DNA of 64,000 nucleotides. Source: CBDIDH01 sp965277595. Its GTDB lineage: Bacteria > Planctomycetota > Planctomycetia > Isosphaerales > Isosphaeraceae. A program made the translations under genes and the position numbers. Below are positions 43,308 to 53,800 of the stretch, piece by piece. Position 1 is the stretch's first letter. Each line of letters begins with the position of its first letter. The stretch lies in assembly GCA_965277595.1 (NCBI GenBank), contig CBDIDH010000001.1:744001-808000 (forward strand). The letters run 5' to 3'. The notes beneath the pieces were generated by a model that ran no database searches, was not told the origin of the DNA, and saw only the letters and a program-made list of their open reading frames with translations.

Positions 43308-44801
43308 TTGCGGGCGCGGAAAGGGCTGGCGGGCGGGCTCTTGTTGTTCCTGGTAACTGCGCCTGGCCTGGGGCGGGTCGGCTGGGCGCAGTCGGCGGTT
43401 CGGGTGAATGCGACCGGAGAACGGCCGACGGCGTCGCACATGGTCGACGTTCAGGCCGTTCGGACGCGTCTGGGCCTGGTGAAGGATTATCAGGGGATCG
43501 CCGGGGTCGAGGCGATCAAGGTGGCCGTGCTCGATTACGGGTTCGAGGGGATCGGGACGAGTCGAGCGTACTTGCCCGCTTCGGCGGAGATCGTCGAGCA
43601 TTACGACCCGGATTTCGTTAGAAAGTTTCATCTCGGCGACCCCGATTTTCGGAAGGGATTTGACCCGTTCAACAGGCACGGTCGAGTGATGGCCCAGATT
43701 ATCTGGGCCGTGGCCGGGTCGAGGCCGACCGGACCGAAGTTCTTTCTGCTCAACGCCAACGGACCGACGATGCTCCGCCGCGCGGTGCGGTACGCGATCG
43801 AAAAGAAGGTCGACGTCATCCTCTTCAGCGGGACCTTTGAAGGGGGCGGTAGCGGCAACGGTCGGGGGCCAATCGACCGGATCGTTGACGACGCCCTGGC
43901 GGCGGATATCCTCTGGATCAACGCGGCGGGCAACTACGGTCATCGCGTCTATGAAGGCGGGGTCCATGTTCTCAATGACGGCTATCTCCGGCTTCGAAAC
44001 GGGTCGGACGTGGCCTCGCTGCGGTTTCGGAACAGGGTCGATGAGAACATCGTCACGATCACGCTGACCTGGAACGACTACCACGACGAGGAAGACGCCG
44101 GAACCGACAAGGATCTCGACCTTTACGTCGAGGACTGGACCGGCCGACGCGTCGGCGCGGCGACGAAGTTGCAGGTCTCGGGTTCGAGGGAGCCAGGGCC
44201 GAACGAGACGAGGAATCCGCGCGAGCGCGTGGTCTTGTTGAACCTGCCGGCGAGTCCCGAGGTGGCCTCGGACCCGAATTATTGTTACCGGATTCGGGTC
44301 CGCGCCAAGTCGGGTCGGTTCACCTCGGCGGATCGAATTCGGATTCTCGTCACGGCGAGCCGCGATGCGTATGTCTCGCCGAAGGGAGACCAGCCGAGGC
44401 AGGCGATCGAGTTTCTGGATGCCAGCGGCGAGGGGGAGATTTATCCGCCGGCCGATCATCCCCTGGTGTTGACCGTCGGCGACTCCGACCCGTCGTCGTC
44501 GATTGGCCCGACGGTGGATCGACGGGTCAAGCCCGACGTGATCCTGGAAGACTCGCGGGCGTATTTCAGTGACGGCGAGGTTTCGTCGGGTTCGTCGAAC
44601 GCGGCGGCGTATGTGGCGGGGGTGGTGACGGTCTTGAAGGCCGCGGCGCCCGCGCTTCGGCCGGGGCATTTGCTGCGGATCGGCCAGCTTGGACCGCCGA
44701 TTCCCGCCTCGGCCACGCGACCGACGACGAAGTCGGGCATTCGGGTCTGGCAGACGCCCGACCGCGCCCGGCTGGCCGAGACGCTCAGGGACGGGAGATA
44801 G
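43308..44801 (+). CDS. Secreted subtilisin-like (S8) serine protease
   Basis: 497 aa from TTG 43308 (GGAG 9 bases upstream). Signal peptide at 1-28. The catalytic triad is recognisable: D76 in VAVLDYGFEG, H124 in NRHGRVMAQ, and S430 in GSSNAAAYVAG, with the oxyanion N209 in NAAGNYG. The spacing from His to Ser is longer than in classical subtilisins because of a beta-rich insert (about 225-370; TITLTWNDYHDEEDAG..DLDLYVEDW), which resembles a pre-peptidase C-terminal or P-domain-like fold. The Ser motif lacks the usual final Pro. Probably an active exported protease. It ends 17 bp inside the convergent membrane protein gene. Confidence 0.85.
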   Translation: MRARKGLAGGLLLFLVTAPGLGRVGWAQSAVRVNATGERPTASHMVDVQAVRTRLGLVKDYQGIAGVEAIKVAVLDYGFEGIGTSRAYLPASAEIVEHYDPDFVRKFHLGDPDFRKGFDPFNRHGRVMAQIIWAVAGSRPTGPKFFLLNANGPTMLRRAVRYAIEKKVDVILFSGTFEGGGSGNGRGPIDRIVDDALAADILWINAAGNYGHRVYEGGVHVLNDGYLRLRNGSDVASLRFRNRVDENIVTITLTWNDYHDEEDAGTDKDLDLYVEDWTGRRVGAATKLQVSGSREPGPNETRNPRERVVLLNLPASPEVASDPNYCYRIRVRAKSGRFTSADRIRILVTASRDAYVSPKGDQPRQAIEFLDASGEGEIYPPADHPLVLTVGDSDPSSSIGPTVDRRVKPDVILEDSRAYFSDGEVSSGSSNAAAYVAGVVTVLKAAAPALRPGHLLRIGQLGPPIPASATRPTTKSGIRVWQTPDRARLAETLRDGR

Positions 44802-46371
44802 CGGCGGGCGCCTGGGTTGTTGATCCTGGGCCGCGGCGATGCGCGATGATGACGTCGTCGCCGAAGAAGCGGGTTTTGTGGACGTCGACCGGATCGTGAT
44901 CGTAAAGCGGAGCCGATGCCTGGCCGAGGCCGCCGCCGATCGTGATCCGGTGGAACCAATCGGCCTGGCCGATGTAGGTCGTGGTTTGCGCGGCGATCTG
45001 AGAACGGTAGAGGTCGCGGTCGAAATCGAGGAGATAGAAGGGTTGCGGAAGGACGTAAAGAACGTGGCGGCCGTCGGGCAAGGATCGAGGCGCCGAGGCG
45101 AGAAGGAAAGGGGGGCCGACGACGATGGATTCGCCGGGCTGAGTCTCGGCGACGAGAAAGGCGATCGCCTCGCCTTGATCGGCGAGACTGGCACGGACGG
45201 AACGGTCAAGCCGGAGCGCCACGGCCGTTTGCGCGGCGGCGAAGGTGAGAACGACCGCGAGGGCCAGGCGGCGCGGGCGGGGCGAATCGCCAAAGGCGAA
45301 GAGAAAACAGGGGGCGAGGCCGAGCAGGTAAAAGCCCCAGTAGGAGAAGCCCCGGAGGAGGTCAAGAGCGACGACGCCCACGATCAGGACGGCCGGGAGC
45401 ACAATTCGGATCGAGACGCGTCGAAAGGCCAGGACAAGACCGAGCGCCAGGGCGGCGATCAAAAGGGTGGTCGCCAGCGTCGGAAAGGCGAAGGGGAAGG
45501 CCGAGACGGTGTCAAAAATCCGGCCGGCGTTCGAGCCCTCGGCCGTGCGGGCGGAGTGAAACCGAAGGTGGGGAAGGAACTGGCTGTTTAAGCCTTCGGA
45601 TCGGCCATACCAGCAGGCGGTCAAGATCCAGAAGAGAGCGAAGAGGATCGGGCCGACGGGGGAAATGCGACCGGGTGTTTCCACGTCGTCCATCGACGAA
45701 CGGCGGCGCGTGTTTCTGAGCATCAAGGCGATCTCGACGGCCAGCCAGAGAAGGCTCGCCGGCACGAGCGCGGGGTGAAGCAGCGGCAAGAGCCCGGCAA
45801 GCGCCCAGCGCCACCAGGCGGGCGCGGCATTCGGCCTCGACGTTGACGTTGATTCGGGTGCGAAGGCCAGGAGCATCGCGGCGTAGGCGAGCAGGTCATA
45901 CCGCTGGTTGGCGTACGAGGAGAGATAGATCCGGTTCCCGAGGATCGCCATCGCGCCGAAAAGGCTGAGCGCCAGGCCGGGAAGCTTCAAGGCTTTGCGG
46001 ATCACCCAGGTATACGCGGCGAGATTGAGCAGGGCGAAGAGACTGAGGCCGATCAGGTAGCTGATCCGGCCCGTTCCCAGAAGCGCGTAAAAGGGGGCGG
46101 GACCCGCGCCCATCAGTGGCGCGTTGAACAGCCAGGTCCGATCAAAATGGAACTGCGGGCCAAGCTGCGGCGTACCGAGAACCCCGCGCTCGACCCAGTC
46201 GGCCGCGGGCAGGGCGTAGGCGACCCAGTCATACCATTCTAGGCGGTGAAAGATCATCCGAAAGGCGTGCCAGGCCCAGCCGATGAACACGATCATCGCC
46301 AGAATTGCATCGATCGCCAGAGAGGTGCGTCGGGATGTCTGTGGTGGTGTCGTTGATATTGTCGTCATCAT
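44785..46371 (-). CDS. Polytopic membrane protein, GT-C glycosyltransferase-like
   Basis: 528 aa. About ten hydrophobic segments are spread from residue 20 to 390 (AILAMIVFIGWAWHAF; LIGLSLFALLNLAAYTWVI; FALFWILTACWY; VLIVGVVALDLLRG). An early loop contains EWYDWVAYALPAADW. The C-terminal 130 residues are soluble and beta-type (GESIVVGPPFLLAS; RHVLYVLPQPFYL). The plan resembles GT-C lipid-linked-sugar transferases of the ArnT/PMT type, but I find no decisive motif. The 17-bp 3' overlap with the subtilase and the 180-bp 5' spacer containing a heptamer array are its only context. Confidence 0.75.
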   Translation of the reverse strand: MMTTISTTPPQTSRRTSLAIDAILAMIVFIGWAWHAFRMIFHRLEWYDWVAYALPAADWVERGVLGTPQLGPQFHFDRTWLFNAPLMGAGPAPFYALLGTGRISYLIGLSLFALLNLAAYTWVIRKALKLPGLALSLFGAMAILGNRIYLSSYANQRYDLLAYAAMLLAFAPESTSTSRPNAAPAWWRWALAGLLPLLHPALVPASLLWLAVEIALMLRNTRRRSSMDDVETPGRISPVGPILFALFWILTACWYGRSEGLNSQFLPHLRFHSARTAEGSNAGRIFDTVSAFPFAFPTLATTLLIAALALGLVLAFRRVSIRIVLPAVLIVGVVALDLLRGFSYWGFYLLGLAPCFLFAFGDSPRPRRLALAVVLTFAAAQTAVALRLDRSVRASLADQGEAIAFLVAETQPGESIVVGPPFLLASAPRSLPDGRHVLYVLPQPFYLLDFDRDLYRSQIAAQTTTYIGQADWFHRITIGGGLGQASAPLYDHDPVDVHKTRFFGDDVIIAHRRGPGSTTQAPAAISRP

Positions 46372-46459
46372 TACCGGATCGCGGGGCAGAGGCGGTCTTG
46401 CCAGGAGGATCGGTAGTTTAACATGACGTGGGGGGCTGAGGCGGGTTCGTTCTTAAAAA

Positions 46460-46543
46460 GGACAAAGGGCAAAGGACAAAGGGCAAAGGACAAAGGACAA
46501 AGGGCAAAGGACAAAGGGCAAAGGGCAAAGGACAAAGGGCAAA
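46460..46543 (+). repeat. Mixed GGACAAA/GGGCAAA heptamer array, 12 copies
   Basis: Twelve consecutive 7-bp units, a mixture of GGACAAA (6) and GGGCAAA (6), immediately left of the IS3 element. Further decayed pieces (CTGTCCTTTGCCCCTC...) lie right of the element at 47859-47882, so the insertion probably entered a longer repeat tract. Confidence 0.95.
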
Positions 46544-46622
46544 GGCCATGATGGCCTGCCCCCCGAAACCTGGTCCAGTCTTAATGGGAATCGTACAACT
46601 GGCAGAGAGCCAGGAGCGACCC

Positions 46623-46898
46623 ATGCGAAAACGACCAGGATCGGACCAGATTGCCAAGACCCTCCGAGAGGTTCAGGCCGACCTTGACGCCGGTCTAAAT
46701 GTTCACCAGGCCTGCCGCAAGGCCGGCTACGCGACGACCACCTACTACCGTTGGAAGGCCCTCCAGGAGAACCCCGTCACCGCCGAACAACTTCGCGTGT
46801 CCGAACTCGAAGCCGATGTCAGCCGGCTCAAGCTCCTCGTCGCCGAACTGGCCCTGGACCGTCGCATGTTACAGGAGGCCTTGAAAAAAAAGCCATGA
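46623..46898 (+). CDS. IS3-family transposase OrfA (HTH protein)
   Basis: 91 aa. An N-terminal helix-turn-helix (CRKAGYATTTYYRWKALQ) binds the IS ends. A leucine-zipper-like helix follows (LEADVSRLKLLVAELALDRR) and the ending is LKKKP. Near the 3' end eight consecutive A residues (46884-46891) make a -1 slippery site, so ribosomes can shift into orfB to make the OrfAB transposase. The stop codon overlaps the orfB start in ATGA. Confidence 0.93.
   Translation: MRKRPGSDQIAKTLREVQADLDAGLNVHQACRKAGYATTTYYRWKALQENPVTAEQLRVSELEADVSRLKLLVAELALDRRMLQEALKKKP
46884..46891 (+). promoter_or_regulatory. A8 programmed -1 frameshift site
   Basis: Eight A residues at the end of orfA, eleven bases or fewer before its stop. 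This is the usual slippery sequence class of IS3 elements, placing orfB in the -1 frame. Confidence 0.7.
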
Positions 46899-47797
46899 CT
46901 GCCGCCCGCCGCCGATTGATCGCTACCGAGGTAAGTGATCACTTCAACGTATCTGAACGTCGCGCGTCCCGGACGCTGGGCCTGTCCCGGTCCTGCCTCC
47001 GGTACACGCCCGTCGCGCGGGACGAACAGGTGGCGTTGGCGCGACGGATCGAGGAGCTCGCCGGCACGCACCCGCGGTACGGATATCGGCGGATCTGGGC
47101 GCTGTTGGTCCGCGAAGGCTGGTCGGTCAACAAGAAGACGGTGCGTCGCCATTGGCGTCAGTTGGGGCTGAAACTGGCCGGGCCGAGGGCGAATTCCAAG
47201 CCCCGCCGGTCGCACGGCCAGGACGCGAACGCCTGTCACGTCCGCCCGTCGCGTGGTAAAGACGATGTTTGGACATGGGACTTTATCTTTGATCGTACAA
47301 GTGATGGGCGGAGCCTGAAATGGCTGAGTCTGGTTGATGAGTACACTCGTGAATGCCTCGCGTTGGAGGCGCGTCGAGGCATGACCGCCGAGGAAATCCA
47401 GGTGATCCTGGCCGAGGTTGCCGCGCGTCGCGGCGGCCCGCCCCATCGGGTCCGCAGCGACAACGGGCCGGAGTTCGCGGCCCTGGCGGTGCGAAGTTGG
47501 CTGGAGTTGACCGGCTCCGGGACATTGTACGTCGCGCCGGGGAGCCCGTGGCAGAACGGTTATGCAGAGTCGTTTCACAGCAAGCTCCGCGACGAGTTCC
47601 TGGACCGCGAGGAGTTCGAGAACGAAGTTCAAGCCAGGGCGTTGGGCGCGTTCTGGAAAGAGGAGTACAATACGGAACGCCCGCACAGTTCCCTGGGCTA
47701 CCAGACCCCGACCGAGTTCGCGGCCACCCAAGGGAGGTACGTGCCGATCGAAGCGACCCCGATTGAGCCACCACCTGATGAACAACCGCACCCGTGA
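46895..47797 (+). CDS. IS3-family transposase OrfB (DDE integrase domain)
   Basis: 300 aa from ATG 46895, overlapping orfA by four bases and lying in its -1 frame. An N-terminal HTH_21-type region (HPRYGYRRIWALL) is followed by the rve integrase core: first Asp in WTWDFIFD, second in SDNGPEF, and Glu in YNTERPHSSLGYQTP. All catalytic residues are present and no frameshift is seen. It can be translated alone or fused to OrfA by frameshifting on the A8 run. Confidence 0.94.
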   Translation: MTAARRRLIATEVSDHFNVSERRASRTLGLSRSCLRYTPVARDEQVALARRIEELAGTHPRYGYRRIWALLVREGWSVNKKTVRRHWRQLGLKLAGPRANSKPRRSHGQDANACHVRPSRGKDDVWTWDFIFDRTSDGRSLKWLSLVDEYTRECLALEARRGMTAEEIQVILAEVAARRGGPPHRVRSDNGPEFAALAVRSWLELTGSGTLYVAPGSPWQNGYAESFHSKLRDEFLDREEFENEVQARALGAFWKEEYNTERPHSSLGYQTPTEFAATQGRYVPIEATPIEPPPDEQPHP

Positions 47798-47898
47798 TTC
47801 CCATTATCCCTGGACCAAGAAATGGGGAGCAGGCCAAAGGACATGATCCGTTCTGACCTCTGTCCTTTGCCCCTCTGGCCTTTCCGAGAAAGGAACGA

Positions 47899-50800
47899 CT
47901 AGCGGACGCCTTCGACCTGGACACCCTGGGGGGCGTTGTCGGGGCGGGAATAGCGCTGCTTGAGACGCTCAAGCTGGCGGTCCTGGTTGGTGCAGTTGAG
48001 CATGCGAAGGTTTTCTTCGAGCGATTGACCGCCGCCAGGTTGGGTTAAGAGACCGGGCAAGGCAACAGCGGGAACGGGTGGGACCGTTGAGGTGTTCGAG
48101 GAGCCGCGATAAAAGGCGTATTGCCCCGCGCCGCGGCGGGCGACGGCGGTGACCTGACCGACAACCCCTTCGGCCACGAAGACGCCGCGAAGGTCGGTCT
48201 CGCCGCCGAAGAAGGCGCGGTTGCCCGTGCCGATGACCTTGACGAGAACCTTGGGAATAAACTCATGCGTCTTCGCGTCGCGGACGGTGACCCGGACCCG
48301 GCCGGCGGCGGGCTCCTCGCGGACGTCCATCTCCAGGGGACTGACCAGCGCGACGCCCGAGGCATACAGATCGTCGCCGCGAACCATCACGAGATAGGCC
48401 CCTTCCTCGTCAATCGGCAAGGTCAGGGGTTTGATCCGGTCGCGGAAGTCCGCGCCGTCGCCGAGCTTGATGCGGGTCTCGAACCGGGGGGTGACCCCGG
48501 CGAGGTCGATGCCGGCGATGCCATCGAGGCTGCGGCGGGTCAGGTAAAGACGCATGAGGTCGACAGGATAGACCTTGAGGTCAACCTCGGCGATGTTGCG
48601 GAAGGAAAGCTCGACGCGGTCGGGATAGGCGGGTTTGGGGGCGTCGCTCTCGGCGGGTTCGACTGGAGCGCGGCGGGGTCCGGGCGGATCAACGTGGGTC
48701 GGCCGGAGGATGGAGACCTCGGGGAGTTTCAGGTCCTTGCGGGTCAGGTCGCGCTCGGCGTCGGCGGCGTCGCTGAAGCGGTCGGCGACCCGGTGGTAAT
48801 ACTCGGCGGCGCGGGCGGGGCGGCGGCGGGCGTCGTAAATCTGGCCGAGAATGTACAGCGCCTGCCATTTGTTCGGGCTGGCCTGCATGACGCCGTTGGC
48901 GTCCTTGTAGGTGGCGCTGGCGATCGCGTCGGCGACTTCGATGGCGCGGTCGTATTCGCCGAGATGGAACCGGCCGAGAGCCTCGGCATACTGGAAGCTG
49001 TCAAAGAAAGGACTCTTGGGGTAGAGCGAGCCGAACCGACGGGCGAGCCGGACGACTGCTGGATAGTCTTCGAGTTCGAGGAACGAGCCGACCAGGCCGA
49101 GGCTTGCCTCGTCGGCCATCGGGCCGCGAGGCGAGAGCGAAAGGAAGACCTGAAAGAGGCGGATCGACTGCAAGAGAAGGTCGGACCGGGCGACCTTCGC
49201 GGCGGTCAGCTCGCGGCGGACGGCGGGGTCACTGGTCGAGAGCCGGGCGAGACCGGCGACGACCTGCGCCAGGCCGAAGAAGTCGGCCTCGATCGAGGCG
49301 GTGTTGGGATATTCGCGCCAGAGGTCGAGCAAGAAGCCGACGCTTTCGAGCGATCGACCATGCTGGCGGAGCACCTCGCCGACGCGGGCGTCTTCGAGAT
49401 AGCTGGCCTCGGCCGTCGCTCGCCAGACGAGATAGGCGCGCTCGTGCTCGCCGATCGCGCCATAGGCCCGGCCAATGGCGCGGATCTGATCGAACGGGAG
49501 CACCAGGTCGGGAGCCTTTTCCTTGAGAACCTCGAAGTACTGGACGATCTTCTTGGGCTGGTCGAGACCGATGTGAATCGCCAGGAGCATCCGCGCGGCG
49601 TCGCGGGCGACGTCGTTGCGAAGCGTGTAGGCCGACCAGAGCGATTCCAGAGGGGCGACGGCCTCGGCCGATCGGCCGGAATCAAAGAGGGCCTTGCCTC
49701 GGGCGTAAAGCTCGTCGGGAGTCGGCCGGTAGGGGTCGCCTGGCTTCTCGGAAGGCGTCAAAACCTTCAAGGCACCGGCGGGGCCAAGGTGGCGACGCCC
49801 CGGCTCGTAGGCGCTCGAAAGGGTCGGCGGCAGGGCGCGATACGCGCCCGGGAGATAGCCGAAGACGTCGTAAACGCAGCCGGGCCACTGGTCGGGAGCG
49901 AAATAGAGGGTCAAGACGCCGTCGGCATAGGTGTGATGACCCGCCTGAGACCGGATCGAGCCCTCGACAAGCGTTGTTCCGGCGGGAAGGTGTTCTTCCA
50001 GGATGAGGAAGTCGCGCTCCCAGGGCTGTCGGCTGTTGCCGACGTGGCGCGATGCCTCGATCGAGATCGACGTCCGGGCGCCGACGGGAAGCTGGGTGAT
50101 GGTGTTCTCGAACGTCGATGCGTTGACGGCGACGCCGAAGCCGGTCGCCAGGGTTCGGCCATCGAGCACGGGGGCGGGTGCCCAGTAGTTCCGGCGATCG
50201 ATCGTGAAGGGGCGGTCGTGGCGGTCCTGGTCGGGGGCGAAGTCGCGGGTGAACCCGGTCAGGGTCACGGCGTAGCCGAAGGTCCCCCGCCCTTCGATGT
50301 CAAAGGCGACCCGGTTCTTACCCCCCGCAATCTTGAGAAGGCGGCGCGGGACGGCGATCGTCTGGCCCTCGGCCTTGCCGTCAACGTCGGCTTCGAAGAC
50401 CTTCTCGTCGTTGACGCGGATGAGCAGGCGGTAGCGGTCGAGACCGGTTGAGGTTGACCGGGCGTAATGAGCCGTGAGCGCCGCGAGCGCGGGGCCTTTG
50501 GCCTTGCCGGGCTGCCAGCCGTTGCCGAGGCGATGGGCGAGGAGCCAGTCGGCCGATTTCTTGGCGAGAGGCGCGTCGGGCCGGGATCGCGCGAAGGCGA
50601 ATGACGCCAGCGCCGTGGCCTCGATCGGCCCGCGATGCCAGGGGTTGGCGCCCGAGCCTTCCCAGTAGGAACGCTCGGGGAGGCCGGGGCCGCTGGATTC
50701 GGTCTTCGCCCGGGGAGCGAGGACGTCGAGAACCTCGCTGGCGAGGCTCGGGCGGTTCAGCTCGGCGAAGGTCAATGAGAGATACGCGAGGGCGACGTCG

Positions 50801-53800
50801 GATAGGCCGATCCGGGCGCGATTCAGGGCGTTCGCGGCCTCGAAACTGGCGGCGTGCCGGGTGCTCAGGGCGTGAAGCATCGCGGCCCGGGTGTCGTGAT
50901 CGGCGGGATCGGCGGCGGCGAACTGCTGGTTCAAATAGGTCACCGCGCGATTGAGGGCGTTGACGTCGGGGACAAGGCCGAGCGGTTCGGCCGAGGCGAG
51001 CGCCCAGGCCGCTCGGGCCGATGCCGATCGATCGCTGGCGCCGCCGGTCCAGGGCCAGCCGCCGTCATTGTTCTGACGGGTGACCAGTTCCGCGACGAGG
51101 CCGCGAATGCGATCGGCCAGGCGGACCGCTTCTGGAGCCTCGGCGCCGCCGGTCGACCGCAGGAAGACCAGGGCCGACGCGCAGGCCAGAAGATCCGAGG
51201 CGCGATCGGCGAGGGTGTCGGGGGGGACCGGGATGCAGATCGAGGCCCGGCGGTCGATCGGGCCGAGCTGTCGGCCGAGAGCCAATTCGACCAGCAATCG
51301 GCGGACGGTCGGCGAGAGAACGATGGCCATCTCCTCGTCTTCATAGGCGCGACCGGCCGGCAACGAGACGAAGGCCGTCGCGTCGTCGGCCGAGGTGCCC
51401 GAGGCCGAGGCAAACGCCTGCGCGCCCCAGGGGCGAACGGGAACGTCGGCCTTCACGGAGTCGTGGGCCTCGCCGACATCGACCGACAGTTCCAGGCCGA
51501 GGTGATCGGTATCGGGGACGATGAACGGATCAAAGGTTACCTCGACAACGCCATCGCCACGAAGATCGAGATCGCGGACGTCGGCGAGGTCGCCGGGGTA
51601 GCCCTTGAGGGTCAGTCGGGCCTTGCCGGTGACGCCCGCGTGGTGCAACCGGGCGGTCAGGCGCGGCTGGTCGCCCTGGGTCAATGAGGCGGGGGTCTTG
51701 AGGTCGACAAACAGATCCTTGCGAACGGCGAGGTCGGCGGTGGTCTCGCCCGCGAGGGTGTCGGAGCCGGTGACGCCCCGCGCGGTGATCCGATATTGAG
51801 AGAGCGCCGATGGGGCGCGGAAGGTGATTCGCGCGGTGCCGTCCTTGTCGGTCACGACGCTCGGGTTCCAGTAGGCGGTCTCGGCGAACGACTGGCGAGG
51901 AGCCGCGGGTTCCCTTGCCTTTTTCTCATCGAAGCCTTCTAAATGATCATCGCGGAGGCGATCGTTAAGAGCGTCTTTACCGAGGGCCGCGTTGCCGCGG
52001 GCAAAGCTCTGGGGCATGGATTTAGGGATGGCATGGCGTACAACGAGGCCGGCCCGCTTGTCCGTCCCGAAACCGAGACCGGCGGCGTCGGCTTCCGGGG
52101 CGGGCGCGGCGGCCATCGGCGCGGCGGGGGCGATGTTCTGGGCGATCTCCTTCGTGGCTTCTTCGCGGACCTCGCCAAGGCGCTCGACCTCGGCCGCGGC
52201 GGCGGCGAGACGCTCGGCTTCCTCAACCACGGCCTCGGCCACGGGGACACTGACGGGCTGATAGCGGAACGTGTTCGACGCCCCCGTGGCGAAGGCCCCG
52301 GTGCGGGTCTGGCCGTAAAAGAAGGGGCCGATCGGCGGCAGGCGATCTTGATAGAGCCGGAACAAGGCCCGATCAACCATCGCCAGCGAGACCTCGGCCG
52401 CGACGGGGCGACCAAGCTGGTCGCGCGTCGTCACATCAACGGCAATCTCGTCGCCGGGGCCGACGATCGGCCTGGCCGGCGCGATCGTGACCCGAAGGTC
52501 GCGCTCAACCTTCAGGTCAAGGCTGGCGCGATCAAACCGGCTATCGATCATCCGGGCGGCGTCGAGCGTGAAGTTGGGAAACTGGGCGTCCTCGACGGGC
52601 CAGGTGACCGGGTTCTCGCCTTCCTTGAGTTGCAAAACCTGATAGCGAATGATCCGGTCGGCTTCCCAGGTCAAAAGCGCCGTGCCGCCCGCCCCTCGGC
52701 TGTGAAGGCGAACCGAGGCGTTTTCACCGACCTTGAAGACCTGTTGCTCGGTGAGGATGCGGAGCCGGGTCTCGTCTTTTGTTCCCGAGATCGTCAAGGT
52801 TCGGTCGGCGACGACGGGATTGCCCAGGCGATCGGTTCCGGCGACGCGGACGATGTACGACCCGCCGTCGGGGTCATCGGTCTTGAGCGAGACCGCGCCC
52901 GAGCCGGTTTTGGGATCGGTCTTGAGGTCGACGCGCGTGACTTCCTTTTCCGTGAACCGCCCGAGCCGCTGGACGCGCTTGAGCAGGGCGACGGTGACCG
53001 CCTGGCCGATGGGAAGGCCCTGGACGTCAACGGTCGTGACCGAGACGCGGAAGGTTTCGCCGTCGAGATAGACGTCGCGCGGCGTGCTCAGATCCACCCG
53101 AAAAGCGCGAACGGCGAGGTTGACCAGGGCCGTCGCGGCGACGTTTTCCTCGGGCAAGAAGGCGGAGAAGCGAAGGGTTTGTTCCTCGGCGAAGCCGACG
53201 GTTTCGAGTTCGAAGGCGAAGGTTCCGGCGGCGTCGGTGGTGCCTTGAAGGGTCCGGCCGTCGGGAAGGGCAAGGCGAATCGGGCGCTGGGCGATCGGCG
53301 TGCCGTACTGGTATCGGGCGACGACCTTGCCCTGGATCGGCTCGCCGCGGAAGTAGACCGCGCGGGGGAGTTCGATGTCGAGATCGGCCTTTTCGAGTTT
53401 GTAGGACTGGACCTCAAAGGCGCCGGCGAAATCGCTCTTGCCGGGCTGATAGAGCCGGACGCGGTAGGTGCCGATCGGCGCTGAATCGTCGAGCGAGAGC
53501 GACTCGTGGAAGGTGCCGAAGGCCGAGAGCGTGACCGGCCGGGAGACGAACGGACGACCCCGGCTATCGGTCACTTCGAGCCGGTAGACGGTTCGAGCCG
53601 GGTTGGCGTACTGGCTGTCCGCGACCTCGCGAACGACCCCGCGAAGGCCGACGCTCTGGCCGGGTCGATACGCGGGGCGATCGGTGTAGATATAGGCACG
53701 CGGCGTGAGTCCCTGCGCGACCTTGTTGACCTGGTTCAGGCCCGTTCCGGCGGCGTCGGGACCATCGAGAACAAGATAACTGAGCGCCTGGCCGGACCGG

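Larger units (their letters stand above)
46552..47836 (+). mobile_element. IS3-family insertion sequence, 1,285 bp
   Basis: Two overlapping frames, orfA and a DDE orfB, lie between imperfect inverted repeats of about 40 bp. The left end TGGCCTGCCCCCCGAAACCT matches the complement of the right end (TGGCCTGCTCCCCATTTCTT), and further in both share TGGTCCAG...TAATGGGAATC. The ends are TG...CA as usual in IS3. I find no clear target duplication (ATGA left, AAGG right). Both frames look intact, so the element may be active or only recently fixed. OrfA resembles the IS407 group. Confidence 0.9.

Noticed and set aside
43266..45365. A 699-codon minus-strand frame over the subtilase
   Set aside because: It crosses a real protease gene and the membrane protein gene in the wrong frame.
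48121..50451. A 776-codon plus-strand frame opposite the giant alpha-2-macroglobulin
   Set aside because: Composition is Gly/Arg/Asp-rich without motifs; the minus-strand protein is continuous and domain-bearing.
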